From positions 13,338,253 to 13,402,252 of the forward strand of contig CM038726.1 in the NCBI GenBank assembly GCA_021613375.1: a stretch of DNA of 64,000 nt, read 5' to 3'. This document shows positions 1-35,642 of the stretch, piece after piece; position 1 is the first letter of the stretch; each line of letters opens with the position of its first letter. Position numbers and translations under genes: made by a program. The stretch is from Megaleporinus macrocephalus. Lineage: Eukaryota; Chordata; Actinopteri; Characiformes; Anostomidae. A model generated the notes under the pieces. The model saw nothing but the letters and a program-made list of their open reading frames with translations. It did not search any database and was not told where the DNA came from.

Positions 1-1590
1 CAACCACACCTTTATGGATCAGACACTGAAATTGAAACCAGAAACCCAAAGAAGACAAATGGCACCCAACAGGGATGCTTCTGCTTGAGTCTTAGATTAC
101 TTAAGTCAACTTGACTGTATGTTTGGGGTGGTTGTCAGACTTTTGGCCTATGAGACTGAATTCTCCATTTACATTCTGATTCTGGTCTTTTGCTCCATTC
201 TGATTTCCACCGGTTGTGTGAAATGCCCTAGTACTTCAGAAAAGCACACCCATATCATGATGATCCCACCTTCTTACTTCTCTCTGGGTTTGGTGATCTC
301 GGATCAATGCATCTTTCTTTTTTGGTCCTTTAGGAAGCTTTATGTGGTGGACCACTGCAAGGTTTAGCCAAAACAGCACCAGAGCCAGAGATAAAGGGAC
401 CATATTAAACTGTCCTAAATGTGGCTTATCTGTTTTTTGTATGTAGCTACAATTTACAGTGATATAAAAAATGACAACTTATAGCAATATCAGGTAATGT
501 TTCATCACATCTTATCAAAAGAATTCATATAATCCCACACAAGAATTATTAAATTACAACAAACAAATGTGTTTGAATATGTGCCCTCTCGCTGCAGTTG
601 TTATAGTGGTCACAGCATACAGTTGTTAATGGGACAAAACAAAGAAATTGGTTACAGGTATTTACCTGCCTTAAAACTGCCCAACGGGCTGCCACCAGTT
701 CTTCCTCTTTCCCGTTTCTACTTCATATTCAACCTGTGAATCATATCACCTTCATTGTTCAAAAGGATTTTATTGGCTGAAAGCGTATAATAGAGGAGTT
801 AATGATCCTGTACTGTTGAACAGTGTTGTGTTCTAGGTGAGCATATTTATACTTTCAGTTAACTTAATAAAATCATTCATAGCCTGTTAAAAATAAAGTG
901 AATGTTAACGCAATTAAAACTTCACATCAAGTCCAAAGTGCTAAACTCTAATCTGGGAAGAAGACAGAGAAAAATGAACACTTCAAGCAGTAGCAACTAC
1001 AAATCAAAGACTCAGGCACTGCAGAAGAAGCCACAAACAACACAGTGGGCTCCATCCAGCCACACAGGAGGGAGTCTTTCTCCCCCAAGGTGTTTTTAGA
1101 TGGCCATGATGAAAAAAAAGGTGAATAAATATCTGGATTGGTCAATGCTGCAGCATGCACAGAAAATCCTAGTCCTGTATGGACTATTTTTATCCCAGAA
1201 TATAACTAACATTATTATTATTTATTTATTTTTGTCATTTAAAATTCTTCAATATGAAGTTGTCCGGCACATCGGATCAGATAAAGTGCTATATCAAAAG
1301 AGGCAACTGACACAATGAGTCATGAATAATTATGCTGAGACATGTTGGTACAAGACCAGCAGTAGCATTACTGGTTAGGGTGTAATATTCATTTCTCTAC
1401 ATATACCCGGAGATCCTGATATGGGCAGAACGGACTAACATAGAGGTCTACTATTTAGTCAGGCTGAGTAATGTGCGTGGGTTTGTAAAGGAAACACTGT
1501 ACAGCTTAAATCTCTATCTTTCACTAAATAAGCCCGTATATGACAGCTCACCCGCTGCCATCACAGTACGTGTACTACATTCTCTGTGGG
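1..1590. other. Gene-free left flank
   Basis: No exon with plausible splice sites, no RNA gene and no clear transposon ends were found here. The sequence is AT-rich and mostly unique-looking, and the short open frames have no recognisable protein features. It may be the distal 5' flank of the kinase gene that starts at 2967, or the 3' flank of a neighbour outside the window. Confidence 0.5.
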
Positions 1591-1770
1591 AACGTTGTCA
1601 CAACGTTGTATACTTTTTTTGCGTTGTCTGCACAATGTTTTCACAACACTATGAATACTTATTGTATTTTGTATTTGTAGAGGTCCAAGCAGACATAATA
1701 AAATATATGAAGGACTCTGGCAGGTGGTGACAATAACGTAGCGACAACGTTACCACAACGTAGTCACAAC
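1591..1770. repeat. Cluster of CACAACGT / ACGTTGTG motifs
   Basis: The motif ACAACGT or its complement recurs many times in about 180 bp. The left end is an almost perfect palindrome, aacgttgtcacaacgtt (1591-1607). The right end (about 1735-1770) has three closely spaced direct copies. Between them lies an AT-rich stretch without the motif. The arrangement suggests the arms of a decayed inverted-repeat element or a degenerate tandem repeat sitting next to the promoter. I do not recognise a named family. Confidence 0.5.
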
Positions 1771-1789
1771 TTTCTGATGAGTTACATTT

Positions 1790-2966
1790 AAACGTCGGTG
1801 GGCACCAGAAGAAGGTGGTCCCGACGTAGCCGTGTTTGCAGGGATAACCTCTCCTGGCCTTCAAGAAGCGAACAGGAGGAACCAGTTCTGGGTTGTTCAC
1901 GGTCTACGGCAGCAGCTCCCTTCTCTCCAGACACCCTCCCTCCCAACAGCCTGCCTTTCCGACATCGCCGTACCGAGCCGTTCCGGCTTCCGTAGTTAAA
2001 GTAGTGCCCAGTCTTTAACTCCACTTTTCTCCTTTAGCGTTTTATTTCTGACTCCCGCTCCTTAACGGGCGCCTGTTCTCGGCGTTAGTCGATTAAAACG
2101 AGAACACGGGGAAACACGGCGGCGACATGTTAATTCGCGGTCCGCGGCGCGGAGTTTTTCATCTGCCTGTCAAGGTGGAGAGCTAACGTTAGCGAGCGTG
2201 CTAACGTTGCCGTGTTAGCTTGTTAGCAGGGCTGCGACATCTTTATTTATTACACAGGCCGCTTAATGAACTCGCCGAGGAGTCGCTCACTCGCCGAGGT
2301 GCCGTTTTTCTGTCGGCCAGGCCGGACTGAACCCACAGCTAGTCCGTAATAAAGTCTCGGAGGGGCTGAGAGAGAGAAGGGGGTCGCTGCTAGATGCTCT
2401 CCGGCTGTTGGAAACCAGTTGCATGTCATTTAGCTGGTTAGTTGCAGCGACTACAGAGTGAGAGACACGGAAATAGCAGCCCACTCGGCCGACATTGCAC
2501 CCGAATAACTGGAGTTCATCAAGCGGCTGTTTGCTGAAGGCGAAGGTCGCCGATTTGAAAGAGACTCGCGGACCTTAGCGTTCACTCAAAAGTCACCATA
2601 TACCAGAAGATTATGTATTTAGGTCGCTTAACTCTTGCAGCAAAAAAAACCCCAAACAAACACATACATTAGGGCTCGCTTATGAAGATTAGAGTCCACA
2701 GCAGGATGTCAGAGGGATTTGGGAGCTAAGAGATTGGCGTCAAGTGGGGGGAAATAAAAACCAAAACAAAGCAGAAGAGCTACCATTCATGCCCGTCTCA
2801 CAGCTGTGCTGCGGTTTCAGATGTTCACTTCGCCACACGAATGCTCTCATTTCGGACCGTAACGCTAGCTGTGCGCTGAGCAGGAGAAGTGCTGTGGATG
2901 CTCGGCAGAGCGGGAGGGAAACGTGTGTCTATATCTGTGAAAACTTGGTGAAATCGAGCTGCAGAG
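1790..2966 (+). promoter_or_regulatory. rps6ka4: CpG-rich promoter / 5' UTR region of rps6ka4
   Basis: Base composition changes sharply near 1790, from AT-rich to GC-rich with many CpG dinucleotides. It stays that way up to the first coding exon at 2967, as expected for a CpG-island promoter of a broadly expressed kinase. A perfect 12-bp palindrome gctaacgttagc lies at 2182-2193, with related copies just after it. No obvious TATA box fixes the transcription start, so the boundary between promoter and 5' UTR is unknown. An extra non-coding first exon inside this region cannot be excluded. Confidence 0.6.

Positions 2967-2983
<17 letters not shown>
2706..2983 (+). promoter_or_regulatory. Upstream ATGs, one frame overlapping the main start
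   Basis: Four ATGs precede the main start: 2706 (short frame ending 2729, A at -3), 2789 (64 codons, ending 2983), 2821 (ending 2862) and 2898 (ending 2951). The frame from 2789 runs 17 nt past the main ATG at 2967 in a different phase, but its own start context is weak (T at -3). If transcription begins upstream of 2700, these would be uORFs that dampen translation of the kinase. This is inference, because the transcription start is not known. Confidence 0.4.
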
Positions 2984-25737
<22,754 letters not shown>

Positions 25738-28040
25738 CCTCTTGGCTGAGAACCCTCCGTGGACCCCCCTCCGATGCGATGTTGACCTTTCGGTTTGGAA
25801 GGAGAAAAGCCAGCGAAGAAAAGCATTAGATTATTCCTGAAACAAAGAGACAGAAACGATGTGCAGTACTTACTGCTGTACACAGAGTCCTATAAGCTCA
25901 AGATGGCTGAAGCAGACTGATCAATGAACATCGTCAATTGACCGAACGCAGGAGGGCTCGAACACTCATTATGTATGGATCTGCGCGTGAGGATAGGCCA
26001 TGAGTGGCACGATCGAATGCCAATTCTTGGATTATTGAAACCAAGTAAAGGTTACATCACTCTGACACATGCTTTCTTTCCACTTCACCACAGAGCTTGG
26101 GGAGTGATCCGCATTCTTCTTTTCTTTGCATGCGAGCGTGGCCACTGTCCGCGAGGTATCTCTTTGTTTATGAGGACGTTTTGATACAACCTGAGCTTAT
26201 TTGAACGAATGTACGCCCTTTTGAAATGCTTTGCCTTGCGCGAAGGCACACGAGACTGCATTAATGTTTTTTTTTGAAAGGCTAGCTCTTTTTCAATGGG
26301 GGTAGAAGAAAAAGACTGGAAGGAGTCTGGGAGGGGGGGTGTGGGTTAGAAAGCCATGACGGAAAAGCCATATGGACAAGAAGGGAACCATTTTAGAATA
26401 TCCGTGTTAAAATATAAGAAGATTGTCTAATTGTACAGACCGACATCTGCTGAGAACAGCTTTAAACGAATCATATCTTTATAAAAAGTTCAAAGTTAAT
26501 AATTGGTGAATGTCACCGTCTTAAAACGTGTTGAATGCCGACATATGCATGTTATGCACAGACTGTTTCGAACGATTTCTTTGTCAAAGGCCGAATCACA
26601 TGCTCTAACGTGGACTCGACAGTTGATGAGCACGAAACTGTCGCCAACCGTTTAACTCGTCTCTGGTTCAGAATCACGCCGTGTTGCTCGATTGGTGCTA
26701 CCGTACCAGGAGGTCGTTGACTTTTGGCTGTACTAATGAAGGTGCGATAGGTGGGAATACACGAGACGTTGGCATTGACGTTGTTACTAAAAGCTTTTGT
26801 GTGCTTGAGTTGTCTCTGTGTGCTGTTGGTTCAGTAAGTCTGTAGCATTTGTAATGTTACGCCGGTGTGATCGTAGCATTTTTATAAATTTTACAAGAGC
26901 CTCGTGAGGCCGTACAGTGATAGGTTAGCTTGTGACTCGGTGACCTACGATGATTTTTTTGACTAAATTTAAATGGAAAAAAATCCTACTTATTGCACCT
27001 TTATGGCCTCTTGCTTTAGGGTTGTTTCGTGTACAGTGTAAGCTTTTACTAACTGCCAACCGAGAGCTGCATTTCAGCTCAACCCCGCCCCCCAAAACAG
27101 CAGTACTTGAACAGCTCCGCCTCCCCTTTTATTTGTACTCTTTCGTTCAGACTGCAGCTGCTCTGCCTGTGGTTGAACTCTACAGGCCGCTGTCAGGGGA
27201 GTGCGATGTACTGTACAGCGCAGTAGCCAGGTTTCCGAGACCTGCACCAGTGCTTTGAATCTCCAAAGGGCTTCGACACGCTCGCACACGCACACTTGCA
27301 CTCCTCATCCGAGGTGTGTGTGATCCAGCACTGTGAGAAGCACAGCGAGAGTAAAGACGGCCCAGTCTTTTACTTCCCCCTTCTCTGTTTTCAAAGGGGT
27401 GCGCAATATTTATTATTGGTCTATAAATGAAATTGTGCATCGTCAGTGTTAATCTGATTTTGCAAGCGATCATCAGTCAGTGTTTTGACCCACTAATTTA
27501 AGTTGACTAGTGCAAGGCATTTTCTGTTCATTTTTTAATTTAACTCGATAGCATGGTTGATAACGCAACGGCCCCACACGTACACAATTGGAAACTGGAC
27601 TGCTGTAGTATGAGTAAGAGAGTTTTCATCAGTTGCTCTTGTTAGTAAGACTCCTAATGTGACAGCATGAGCATCGCTGGGTAAAAGTGTGCTAAATAAT
27701 GTAAACATTGACGTATAATTGGACCGGTGCCTGGTAAGGGTTAAAAGTGTGCTCATTTCTTGATTTGTTTTTGTAATTCAAACCATATCAAGACACTAGT
27801 GTTCCCACACGTTTGCATGGTTTTAAAAATGCTGTATATTTGGTATTTACAGCCGCTTATATCCTGAGTGATGTAGAGTTTACATGTAGGCGAAGGTTGT
27901 GTTAGAAGTCTTGTCCAATGACTTTTATTGGTATAGAGGTTGCCCAAGTGGGGAATCGAACCTTAGTCTACAGCATGGAGGGCAGCGGTTTAACCCACTC
28001 CACTGTACCACCCATGACATTGGACGAAGTTACATTAAAA
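25738..28040 (+). other. rps6ka4: 3' UTR / 3' flank of rps6ka4 (end undetermined)
   Basis: The sequence after the stop codon is relatively CpG-containing and unique-looking, as in a 3' UTR. No canonical AATAAA was found between the stop and about 30200. ATTAAA hexamers occur at 28034-28039, 28917-28922 and 29488-29493. The 3' end therefore cannot be placed from sequence alone, and a non-canonical polyadenylation signal may be used. Confidence 0.35.
27935..28018 (-). mobile_element. tRNA-derived SINE head (minus strand)
   Basis: On the minus strand there is a perfect A box TGGTACAGTGG (28010-28000) and a perfect B box GGTTCGATTCC (27962-27952), spaced as in tRNA-derived promoters. The surrounding sequence resembles a tRNA body (gggttaaaccgctgccctcc). 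It is more likely a SINE head than a functional tRNA, because no clean acceptor stem was found. Confidence 0.6.
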
Positions 28041-31000
28041 ACCTATGATGTATGTATTAGGACGTTCTGAGACCTTTAGGTTTCAGACATTAGGGCCTCA
28101 ACGCTGTAAAGCCTCAACCTTAAACAAAAGGTATTAGGCTATAAGCATCTAAAGACCCAAAAGTTCATGTGACATTCTCTATTCTGTTCCTTCTTGCTAG
28201 ATTATTTACAGTTTCATGACCAATTTAAAGCTGAATGAAGTTATTATGGGGTTCCTTTATTAAGCCTTCACTCGCACAGTATCATTATTTGCTTCTATGT
28301 ATGCTTCACTGTTAGGATCGTCACAAAGTTACCAGAAGAAAACGTTTAAAATGCTTTAAAAGTCTTGCTTGATCTGCAGTTATCTCCCACATGGTTAAGC
28401 AAATAATGGCATTTGGTTACGGGCACAAGCCTCAGTGTAATAATGTATACAACAGCTCACCTTAACAATAACTGCAACTATGTGAAGGGTATGTAAATGT
28501 AATCAGTGTACCATGTAAACCTGTTCTATGCTCACTGTGCTTCAAATATGAATTGTAATGTCAACTTATTTGCAGGAAAAAAAAATATTACGGGTTCCAT
28601 ATAGACCACAGCAGTTGTGATGAACTAGCAAATATCATTATCAGCCCAGAAGTTCCATATTGATGCATCCCTCTTTATCCCAGATCCTCTTTTTTGGCCT
28701 TCAGTGCGAGGGTGGAATTTATTTTTCTTGTTTTTTCCCCCTCTCCGGCTGGGATCTCTGTGTCTTGGCTGTATGTACCAGAGTGTCCTGTCATTCCTCG
28801 ACTCGTGAAGGATTTTCGTGTGCAGACAGAGAGATTCAACAGCAGCAAAAACAAACAGGCGTGAGGACGTAGTAGTCTTCACTGCAGCACTGTGTAACCC
28901 ACAGCAGCACGCTCCCATTAAAGAGCAGCGGGGCTCTGATACGAAACTGGTGGCTGTGCTGTGGTCAACTACACCACTCTTTTTTTTATTTTTTTTTTTC
29001 ATGCCAAAAATGACCCTTTGGCAGACACTTTTGTTATTATCTTAAGTGGCGCTAGCTGTGTGTGGCGCACTTGGTTTCAGAGCGTGTGGAACGCTGGATG
29101 GAGCGCTTAGCTGGCCCTGGCAGGGCCAGAGGAGGCGGCCACATTATTCATTCGGCTTTGGTGTTGCACACAGAGAATGTGAATGAGAAATGGTTGGAAA
29201 TTGGACAAAGGCAAGTCAGAGAAATGGGTTTCTCAGCGCAGCTCGGCAGTTGGAATGATATGAAAATCGGGTTTTAATTGCTCTTGAGGGGTTTAGTTGA
29301 TGTGCTTCTCTTTGAACTTCTGAGAATACATGTTTTAAATGTGATGAAAAAATTGTGGGTTTACCAAATGATTTGGAGGCGGCTGCGTTAGGGATGGTTT
29401 CGGTGTCTGTTTTTTTTTTTTGTTGCTTGATGAACACACTGATACACTTTAATATTTGAACTATTTTTCTCTTTTTTTTTAAACTTGATTAAAATGCTTT
29501 TTTAGTTTGTTTCTGATGTCGCACAAGTACAGGCTGTAATTGATGATGATGATGATGATGATGATGTTTCCAGCTTTAAAAAGTTCCTATCTTTTGATAT
29601 TTATTACTTTATTACTTTTTTGATTAATGTTCTATTTGGAGTAATGGCTGTGGCTTCCTGCCTGCTTTATTTGATGTGTTTGTTTGTGTCGATTTAATTT
29701 CTTTTTGTTTATTTCTTTCGCAGTAGGAGCGTCCTATAGCACCCTATACTTTGCTCCTACAAGAGTCTTGCACACTGCACCAAAACAAGGTAGTATTTGT
29801 GGAGATGATTGAAATGTCCACAGCTTTGATTACAAAGCTTTTATTTGTTGTAATGGATCAGATTTTTATTGTGCGTCTCCAGTTGGGAATTTTATGTCTG
29901 TTTCTTTCATTAGTCTTTTTTATGTATCTTTTATGTTTTAGTTCTGAATTGCATGTTTAACTATTAATATTATAATTATTATTATTATTATTATTTTTCA
30001 TTTTTTTGATATATAAAAACAAATTGATGTTCTGTCCTCCTGCCAAATGAGGTTGTTTTGTAAGAAACAGATCATGAAACTGAAATCAAATGCACTGTTC
30101 TAAGACAACATGAGATGCATTGTTTTGCATTGAGAACACTGTTAAATCCTGAAGATAAAATATAATACACTTTACTCCTACTAAGACCCCCGCGGTCCTT
30201 TATTTACCCTATCGTGACCTCAGTCCTGTATCACGCTGATCTGTAATGAATAGACTGGCAGGCTTGTTGAGTTATTTCTTATTTGATTATAGGAAATACT
30301 TCTTTGTGCATTGAAGGGTTCATTGATCTCGTTAATCCAGAGAAAAACTAGAAGAGCTGGGGGGATTATTATTATAAGGTGTTTGAAATTGCAAAGCCCC
30401 TGGTTTTATTAGATATTACATATTATATTTCAAAAGCCAAGGCTGCTACTTTGCTTTGCACATCCTGGGTTTCCATTAGCCCTGTTCCAATTTACTGAGC
30501 TAAAAATCAAACAGGATTTCTCAGTTAAAGACAAATCTGTCCAAGAAGAGAAGTCAGGGGGCCTTCACTGTACTGGGTGAGGGGGAAAAGCGTCCCCTGC
30601 CCAGAGCATTCAGTTTTTCCTTTCTACCTGATGATGTAATGGCTCAAAGGCAGTGAACGCCACAGCCACGCACTTCTCCATCACAACCACCAGGTGGCAG
30701 AAAGGCTCTTGGCACTTGAGACGCATTGGCACAAAGAGCAATAGGAAGAACCGGTGGGTAACAGCGGCCATAATGCAACTGTCAGCGTGTCATTAATCAC
30801 TGTGATCGAAGAGTAGAAGCATTTGCATAGGAAATTGTGATATATCGAGCATGACACAGATGGATATGAACGGAACGGTAAATCAAAACCGTTCCATCAA
30901 TTATAATCTCCCAATCCTGGATATGGCCCAAGATCTGACACTGAATACACTCATGTGAAAATGCTTAAGTCATATCATAAGACCAAAAAAAAACCACAAA

Positions 31001-34000
31001 CACATGGACATCAATTTGCTGGAAAGACCAGAAGAGAACAGTCTTCTGTGCTAACAGGCTTACCTCAAGGGGAATTTGATCTTTCAGTTCAATCATTGGG
31101 TTGTAAAATGGTGGCACAGTGTAGAGACACCTGTATAATGTAAACATAGCTGTTTTATTTCCAGTCTTGTACAATCAGACAACCTATAAACCTTTATATG
31201 TAATGTTGTTAATGGTAAACAGCAGCAGGTCTGTAGGGACTGTTCTCGTACTCTGCATGTAGCTCTTCAATAGCCAAACGTCATATAACCTCAAAATACG
31301 TCATACTATACTCACAGCAGACATGGCAGAAGTACATGATTCCTTAAACTGGCTGTTTAGAAAGTCCTCTGGTAGACGTTGCATAGTATAGAGATACGAA
31401 TGTATAAGAGCATGTGTTTATAGTTACAAATAGTCAAAAAGCAAAACGATGTAGATCACAGTTTTCTTTGTTGAGTAGTTATTTTCTCCACTGAATTAAA
31501 ACACTGAGCGTAAATAATAGTTTATGCCACAAAATCTGCAAAATCAAGTAAATGAATTTTGTTATTTTGTAGATTGTACACAAAGAATCAGAGCCGGGAG
31601 GAGTCTTTCATGTTAGGAAGCTCAGACATGGCTGCCTCACAACTATCACTTTCTATGGTTTTTAATGATTTATCCATCTCATCTGCTCATCACCTCACTG
31701 TGGAAGCAGCCAATCACAAGTAACATGATTTTAAAAAGTGACAAAACAGTGGTTTGAAACATAGTCCAAAAACTAGTGAGTAAATGTAAAAAGTATTAAG
31801 TGACAAAAAAAATCACATTATTTTCTTGTGGACATCAGACATGTTTGTAACCATTTCACATAAAACTGTTCTGTGAGGTAGCTTTTCGAGGCAAGTCCAG
31901 TCACCACCATTGTGCACACGGCTGATTCTGCAAGTTTCCCTTTTGGAAGTTCCCATCTGAAGGTGCAGTAAACAATTTCAATACTACTTTCTTAATAGGA
32001 AGTGGCTCAGGTAGAGAAACACAACACCTTTCCAGCCAATCAGTAAAAGGGGTGTTTGTGCTCGTGCACAGTACACAGGGAAGGAGGAGGGGCTACATGT
32101 TGAACTGCATGCATTGTTAAGAAGGAGAAGAAGATCTGTGGAGCAAACACTAATAAAAGGTAAGGACGTTTTTACAGTGGAGTTGACAATGAAGCCTGTC
32201 ACCAAGTGAGTGTAGACGAGGCTGATGGTGGCTTCCTGTTAGCTTTTTTAAGTGCCACCTAAAACAGTGCACCTGAATAGAACCGGAGAACACTTAACAA
32301 GAAGCTGGCCCAAACAAGATGACTGACTTCAGCTTCATCACAAGAGTTCAAATACAAAAGGGATGAGGAGGTTTCTGCTTGACGTGTGGAACATGAACTC
32401 ATTTTTGCTGTTTCAGCAAAGAACAGTAGGCCAGTATTCATTTGTCCTGTTCGCTGTAGCCAGTTTGATAACGTTAGTTACATTACTTGCTGTGTTGCTA
32501 TGGATAATGTTATACTTCTGTTTTATGGCCATAAAATCTAAAACCAAAACAAGTTTGCTAGACTAGTGTTGCTCATCTTGGGAATGTGCGTCCATAAATC
32601 TGCGGGCCGGAGCTGTTTTGCTGTTGAGTTTAAATATCAAGGCCTATAGTGTTATTAAAGTTAAGATGAGGCCTAGTTTTAGGAAGAACCCAGTTAAATT
32701 GGGCATCTGCTTTCCACAAGATCCCACTCATCTCCTGGTTTTCAGCTTGAGTAGGAGAATCAAAGAGAAAAAGTGATTAAGCTGCTTTGTTTATTTAAAA
32801 GGCATTAAAGCAGATAAAAGACTACCTTACCTCATTTGCAGGCTGTGTCAGTAGCTTCTTGTTTTAAAAAACAAAGGCGACTACATATTGACCAAACGAC
32901 AATCTTAACATTTCGGAATAAGAACTCTGAAGCTTGTTGTATGTGCCATGAGCTTGTTTTGACGTATTAAAATTTAGAAAAGCAGCCGCAGTAAGGGTGT
33001 CAACATTTATTCATATTCAGCACACATGCTGACATTTATTCACATCCAGCATCACATTCAGCAACATCTAAGCAACATTTATTCATATTCAGCACCACAT
33101 ACGTCACGCCCGAGTAAAACGTGTTGTCATTGGCTGGTAAAGGCAGAGGAGCACAGCTCAAGCGTCCTGCTTTACCTCCACTCACCCGCTGTCTTTCAGC
33201 TAAGAGGGATAATTTAAAGGCAGCAGTTGTTTTGCTGTTTGTAATATCTGATTGATGCAGGTGCTTGAATATCGTTAGCACGCCGGGTGTAAATGTGTCT
33301 TGGAAACAGCAGGGTTTTCAGCGTGTCAGGGGAAACTGTGAAAACATTTCAATCGCTTTAAGCAACACAAGGACCCATCAGTTTGGTCGGCGCAGCATTT
33401 TTCACAGCAGACATTGGTAACTATAAAGAAAGATGGGTCCAGATCTCTAATGAGCAGGAAAAAAAAAACACCAGGAAAAAGAACAGCAGGAAGAAACACT
33501 GAGAAGAGCTAAGACTCAAAGCACAACCACTGGGCAACACGGGATTATGATATGAAATGTAGAAAAGCAGGATTAAACCGAAGCACTCAGATGACACAGA
33601 GGAGAAGATCAATGAGATAAGCCAGTGGCCGGTGTTAGAAGTCAGTCAATCTGGCAGACTGCTGATTGTATTGGACTTATACAGGATGTTAGTAATATAA
33701 ATGGTGGACCATTATGGACAGAAGGAAAAATTCACAAAAGCTGGCGACTAGAAACCCAAGTTCCTGGAACCCTAACTAGATGCTGGACAAGTTTACTTTG
33801 CTGTGCGCATTTTACTCTGTTGGACTGTTGAGCAAACCCTTGGACAATATCGAGCAGCTTCACTCAGTGTTTGACACTAAAAGAGAAGCAGTTCCACCTT
33901 TATTAGCATCACAACCTCAACAGCAACCTGTAAGTAGCAGCCATGCTGTGTGGTTTTATCACTTTTTGTTGGCGGTAGCCAAACCATCTTAAAGCTTCAT

Positions 34001-34140
34001 AGTAAGTGACAACTTTAATTTTTCTTTGTGTTCTTGTTCCGATTGAATGAAAGTAGCCTGAAGTTACAAGCATCGCTAACTAAAGAGTATGATAAACTAG
34101 CTTTTAACAGGGAGGTTAATTTTATTTTCCTGTTTGTTTC
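28041..34140. other. Intergenic stretch, mostly unannotatable
   Basis: AT-rich sequence with small simple repeats: (GAT)n at about 29541-29567, (ATT)n at about 29975-29993, and a 22-bp unit related to aacatttattcatattcagc repeated three times at 33003-33100. One strong CTCF-type motif lies at 30687. No coding exon or RNA gene is supported. Confidence 0.55.
30687..30700 (+). promoter_or_regulatory. Perfect CTCF-consensus motif
   Basis: ccaccaggtggcag matches the vertebrate CTCF core CCASYAGRKGGCRS at all 14 positions. It lies about 5 kb beyond the rps6ka4 stop codon, at the edge of the gene-poor right part, where an insulator or loop anchor would make sense. Binding itself cannot be read from sequence. 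Confidence 0.5.
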
Positions 34141-34390
34141 AAGTTTCAAGTTTATTTGTCATTTGCACATCATGTCAGGACATAACATGCATTGAAATGC
34201 TATAGATAATAGATAAATAGATAAGATATAGATAAAACTCTACAGCAGGGCAGCATTATATATGTAAAACAGTGCGAACATACAATAAATAGACAATATT
34301 GAAGTACAAATAAGCCAAAAAATATACATATAGTTATAACTGAAATATATAAGGACTATACAATACACAAGATATATACAAATGTTTGTG
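34141..34390. repeat. Interspersed-repeat-like A-rich stretch
   Basis: Starts with a duplicated caagtttcaagttta and continues tttgtcatttgcacatca, followed by 200 bp of aataaatag/atatac-rich sequence. This resembles a widespread fish repeat tail, but no element ends were identified. Confidence 0.35.
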
Positions 34391-34874
34391 TACATTTCTA
34401 CATGTTTTTGTTTTGATTGTGTAATCGTTCCTGTGTCTCACTGAAACCCAGCCAATCAGAGCAGAGCTCATCACAGTATATATGAGCTCACCCCAACCGA
34501 AGTCACATACTTTCTTTGTAGACATCAGAGAACAATTTAAAATACTGAAAATACAGCTTTCTATGGTGAAGAAAGGCTTCTTTGGAGAAATGCTGTTGAA
34601 GAATGAATGGATATTTGATCAGGGTTATTTTTATACAGGCACCTTGCACATCCCTGGTACAAAGAAAAAAAACCCTAAAAAAACTGTTTTGTAGTTTGTG
34701 AACAGTTCAGGTGAAAGTGGTATGACTCACTGGTGTTAATTGTACCAGATGGTAGCGATAGTTACAACAGTTGCTGAAAAGCCTGGAAAACCAGTGCAAA
34801 AGCGTTTCAGGAAAGTATTTGAAATGTAAAAATTTAGGCAACACAGTAGAAAAGTGATATGTGCTACTCGCTAC

Positions 34875-35642
34875 CAAGGGCGTAGGAGTGAGTTTGACAT
34901 TGGGGGGACACCCTATCCCCTAAAATATTCCCTATTGGCTGATTCCACTGTAGGTAAGGTAGTAAATGTCTGGAACATATACATATATAACCAAAACAAT
35001 TATTCTTTTCTTTGGTGGCATGATGCTGAAATGAAATGACAACACATTTAATGTTAAGGTTTCCAGTAAGGCTGTGTCCCAAACAGCACAACATACATTA
35101 CATACTGCACTACTGAAAGCACTTCTAACGCTGGTGTCCTTTTATTTACTCATTTGTTTACTTATTTACAGATGTAGTGCAGTAGCAGTCTCCAGTTTGG
35201 GATGTGACCAGAGAGTAATGTAATATAAACGTTAGCTAACCCAAACCCTCCTAGTCTGTTACCATAACAACACATTATACAAAAGTCGTTTTTATTGCAG
35301 TACAAATTGTCATCATTGCTATTTACTGCTCTCATCACTGACCTTGCCTTTAAAGCTGGTGCGAGCTACCTGACACTCCAGCGAGGTGAGAGCTTGAGTC
35401 AGTGAAGCTGCAGGACATTTCTGAACAGGAATCTCAACACAAGCCTTAATAAAGTGAAAGACCACCTAACAACCAGAGTTAGTTGCTAACAACAAACACA
35501 GTGTGTGAATTGCGAGAGCTGCCTAAACGTGCTTTTAGAGTGTCCACGTTTCTGTGGTTTAATTTTTGGGTGGGACAAATCTGCCTGTTTCTTTTATTGG
35601 GTGGGACATGTCCCCCCTATCCCCCCGGTTCCTACGCCAATG
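34875..35642. mobile_element. hAT-like non-autonomous element, 768 bp
   Basis: Left end caagggcgtagga and right end tcctacgccaatg are inverted repeats sharing CA..GGCGTAGGA. They are flanked by 8-bp target duplications ctcgctac (34867-34874) and cttgctac (35643-35650), which differ at one base. Both subterminal parts carry GGGGGGACA/TGTCCCCCC-type blocks. There is no transposase frame, so it is non-autonomous. Confidence 0.7.

Noticed and set aside
27935..28018. Functional tRNA gene on the minus strand
   Set aside because: A and B boxes are perfect, but no clean acceptor stem or terminator was found; better explained as a tRNA-derived SINE head.
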